From Pseudomonadota bacterium (GTDB lineage: Bacteria; Pseudomonadota; Alphaproteobacteria; CACIAM-22H2): a stretch of DNA of 32,061 nucleotides. Below are positions 31,841 to 32,061 of this stretch, piece after piece; position 1 is the first letter of the stretch; every line of letters starts with the position of its first letter. The notes under the pieces were generated by a model that made no database searches, was not told the DNA's origin, and was given only the letters and a program-made list of their open reading frames with translations. The stretch covers positions 1 to 32,061 of the forward strand of contig JACQDQ010000227.1 in assembly GCA_016201015.1 (NCBI GenBank), given 5' to 3'. The position numbers and the translations under genes are program-made.

Positions 31841-32061
31841 CGATTTCCTCCAACCTTTACCGCCATCAATTGGACGAATCGCAGCGCGCCACGGCTGGCG
31901 GACCGAAGGGCTCGGGGATACAATTTCTCGTACTGGTCTCACGCTCATTGAGCGACGCGTGCGTTCGGCTCCGACAACGGAATCAGGCCGTACGTTCTTG
32001 CTTGAAGCTACCCTTGGCGCGAAGCTTCCGCGTCCGTTGTGGAGACGATGGCATGCTTGGG
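31841..32061. other. Right-edge intergenic sequence, possible start of a gene at 32049
   Basis: No supportable gene is seen up to 32048. ATGGCATGCTTGGG begins at 32049, preceded by GTGGAGACG, so a + strand gene may start here and run out of the window. Five codons are too few to judge. Confidence 0.2.

Overview
The window is GC-rich (roughly two thirds G+C by eye) and reads as the chromosome of an alphaproteobacterium. Supporting signs are the DUF1127 protein, the MHYT sensor kinase, an LPS-type glycosyltransferase pair beside thrS, and a complete thrS-infC...rpmI-rplT-pheS-pheT translation cluster. The genus cannot be fixed from the sequence. I see no tRNA, rRNA, CRISPR array or complete insertion sequence.

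Region 1 (1-5564) is a dense + strand run of ten genes that looks like a copper and periplasmic thiol-redox island: a DUF411 protein, a 50-residue Met-rich membrane peptide, two membrane-anchored thioredoxin-fold proteins (WCVAC and WCGPC), a small membrane protein, an exported Met/Gly hexapeptide-repeat protein, a SCO1/SenC copper chaperone, a CueR-like regulator lacking a recognisable DNA-binding half, a DsbA-like protein (CPYC) and CcdA. Most genes overlap or nearly touch. CcdA can carry electrons from the cytoplasm to the thioredoxin-like proteins, which could keep SCO and other copper ligands reduced.

Region 2 (5629-8695) holds an alpha/beta hydrolase (- strand), then a GT4 and a GT9 glycosyltransferase whose start and stop codons overlap as TTGA. 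Region 3 (8721-16722) is the translation cluster. infC most likely starts at AUC. A universal stress protein gene separates infC from rpmI. rpmI has its own promoter and a structured leader RNA. An intrinsic terminator sits almost against the pheS start.

Region 4 (16723-23545) is accessory: a LysR regulator divergent from a DUF1127/small protein/DUF4865 operon with a TTAG-N5-CTAA operator candidate between them, a PilZ protein, an orphan ABC peptide-type binding protein, an MHYT histidine kinase and a DUF2306 membrane protein. Region 5 (23577-28612) is an RND efflux operon (adaptor and pump, no outer-membrane factor) divergent from a TetR regulator, with a 21-bp operator-like palindrome between them.

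Region 6 (28733-32061) is decaying. lepA has a frameshifting internal deletion and a replaced C-terminus. It is followed by direct repeats, a palindromic mobile-like element, a HigA-type antitoxin gene interrupted by an in-frame TAG, a composite intergenic repeat, and a small element bounded by GGGACAGACCAC inverted repeats.
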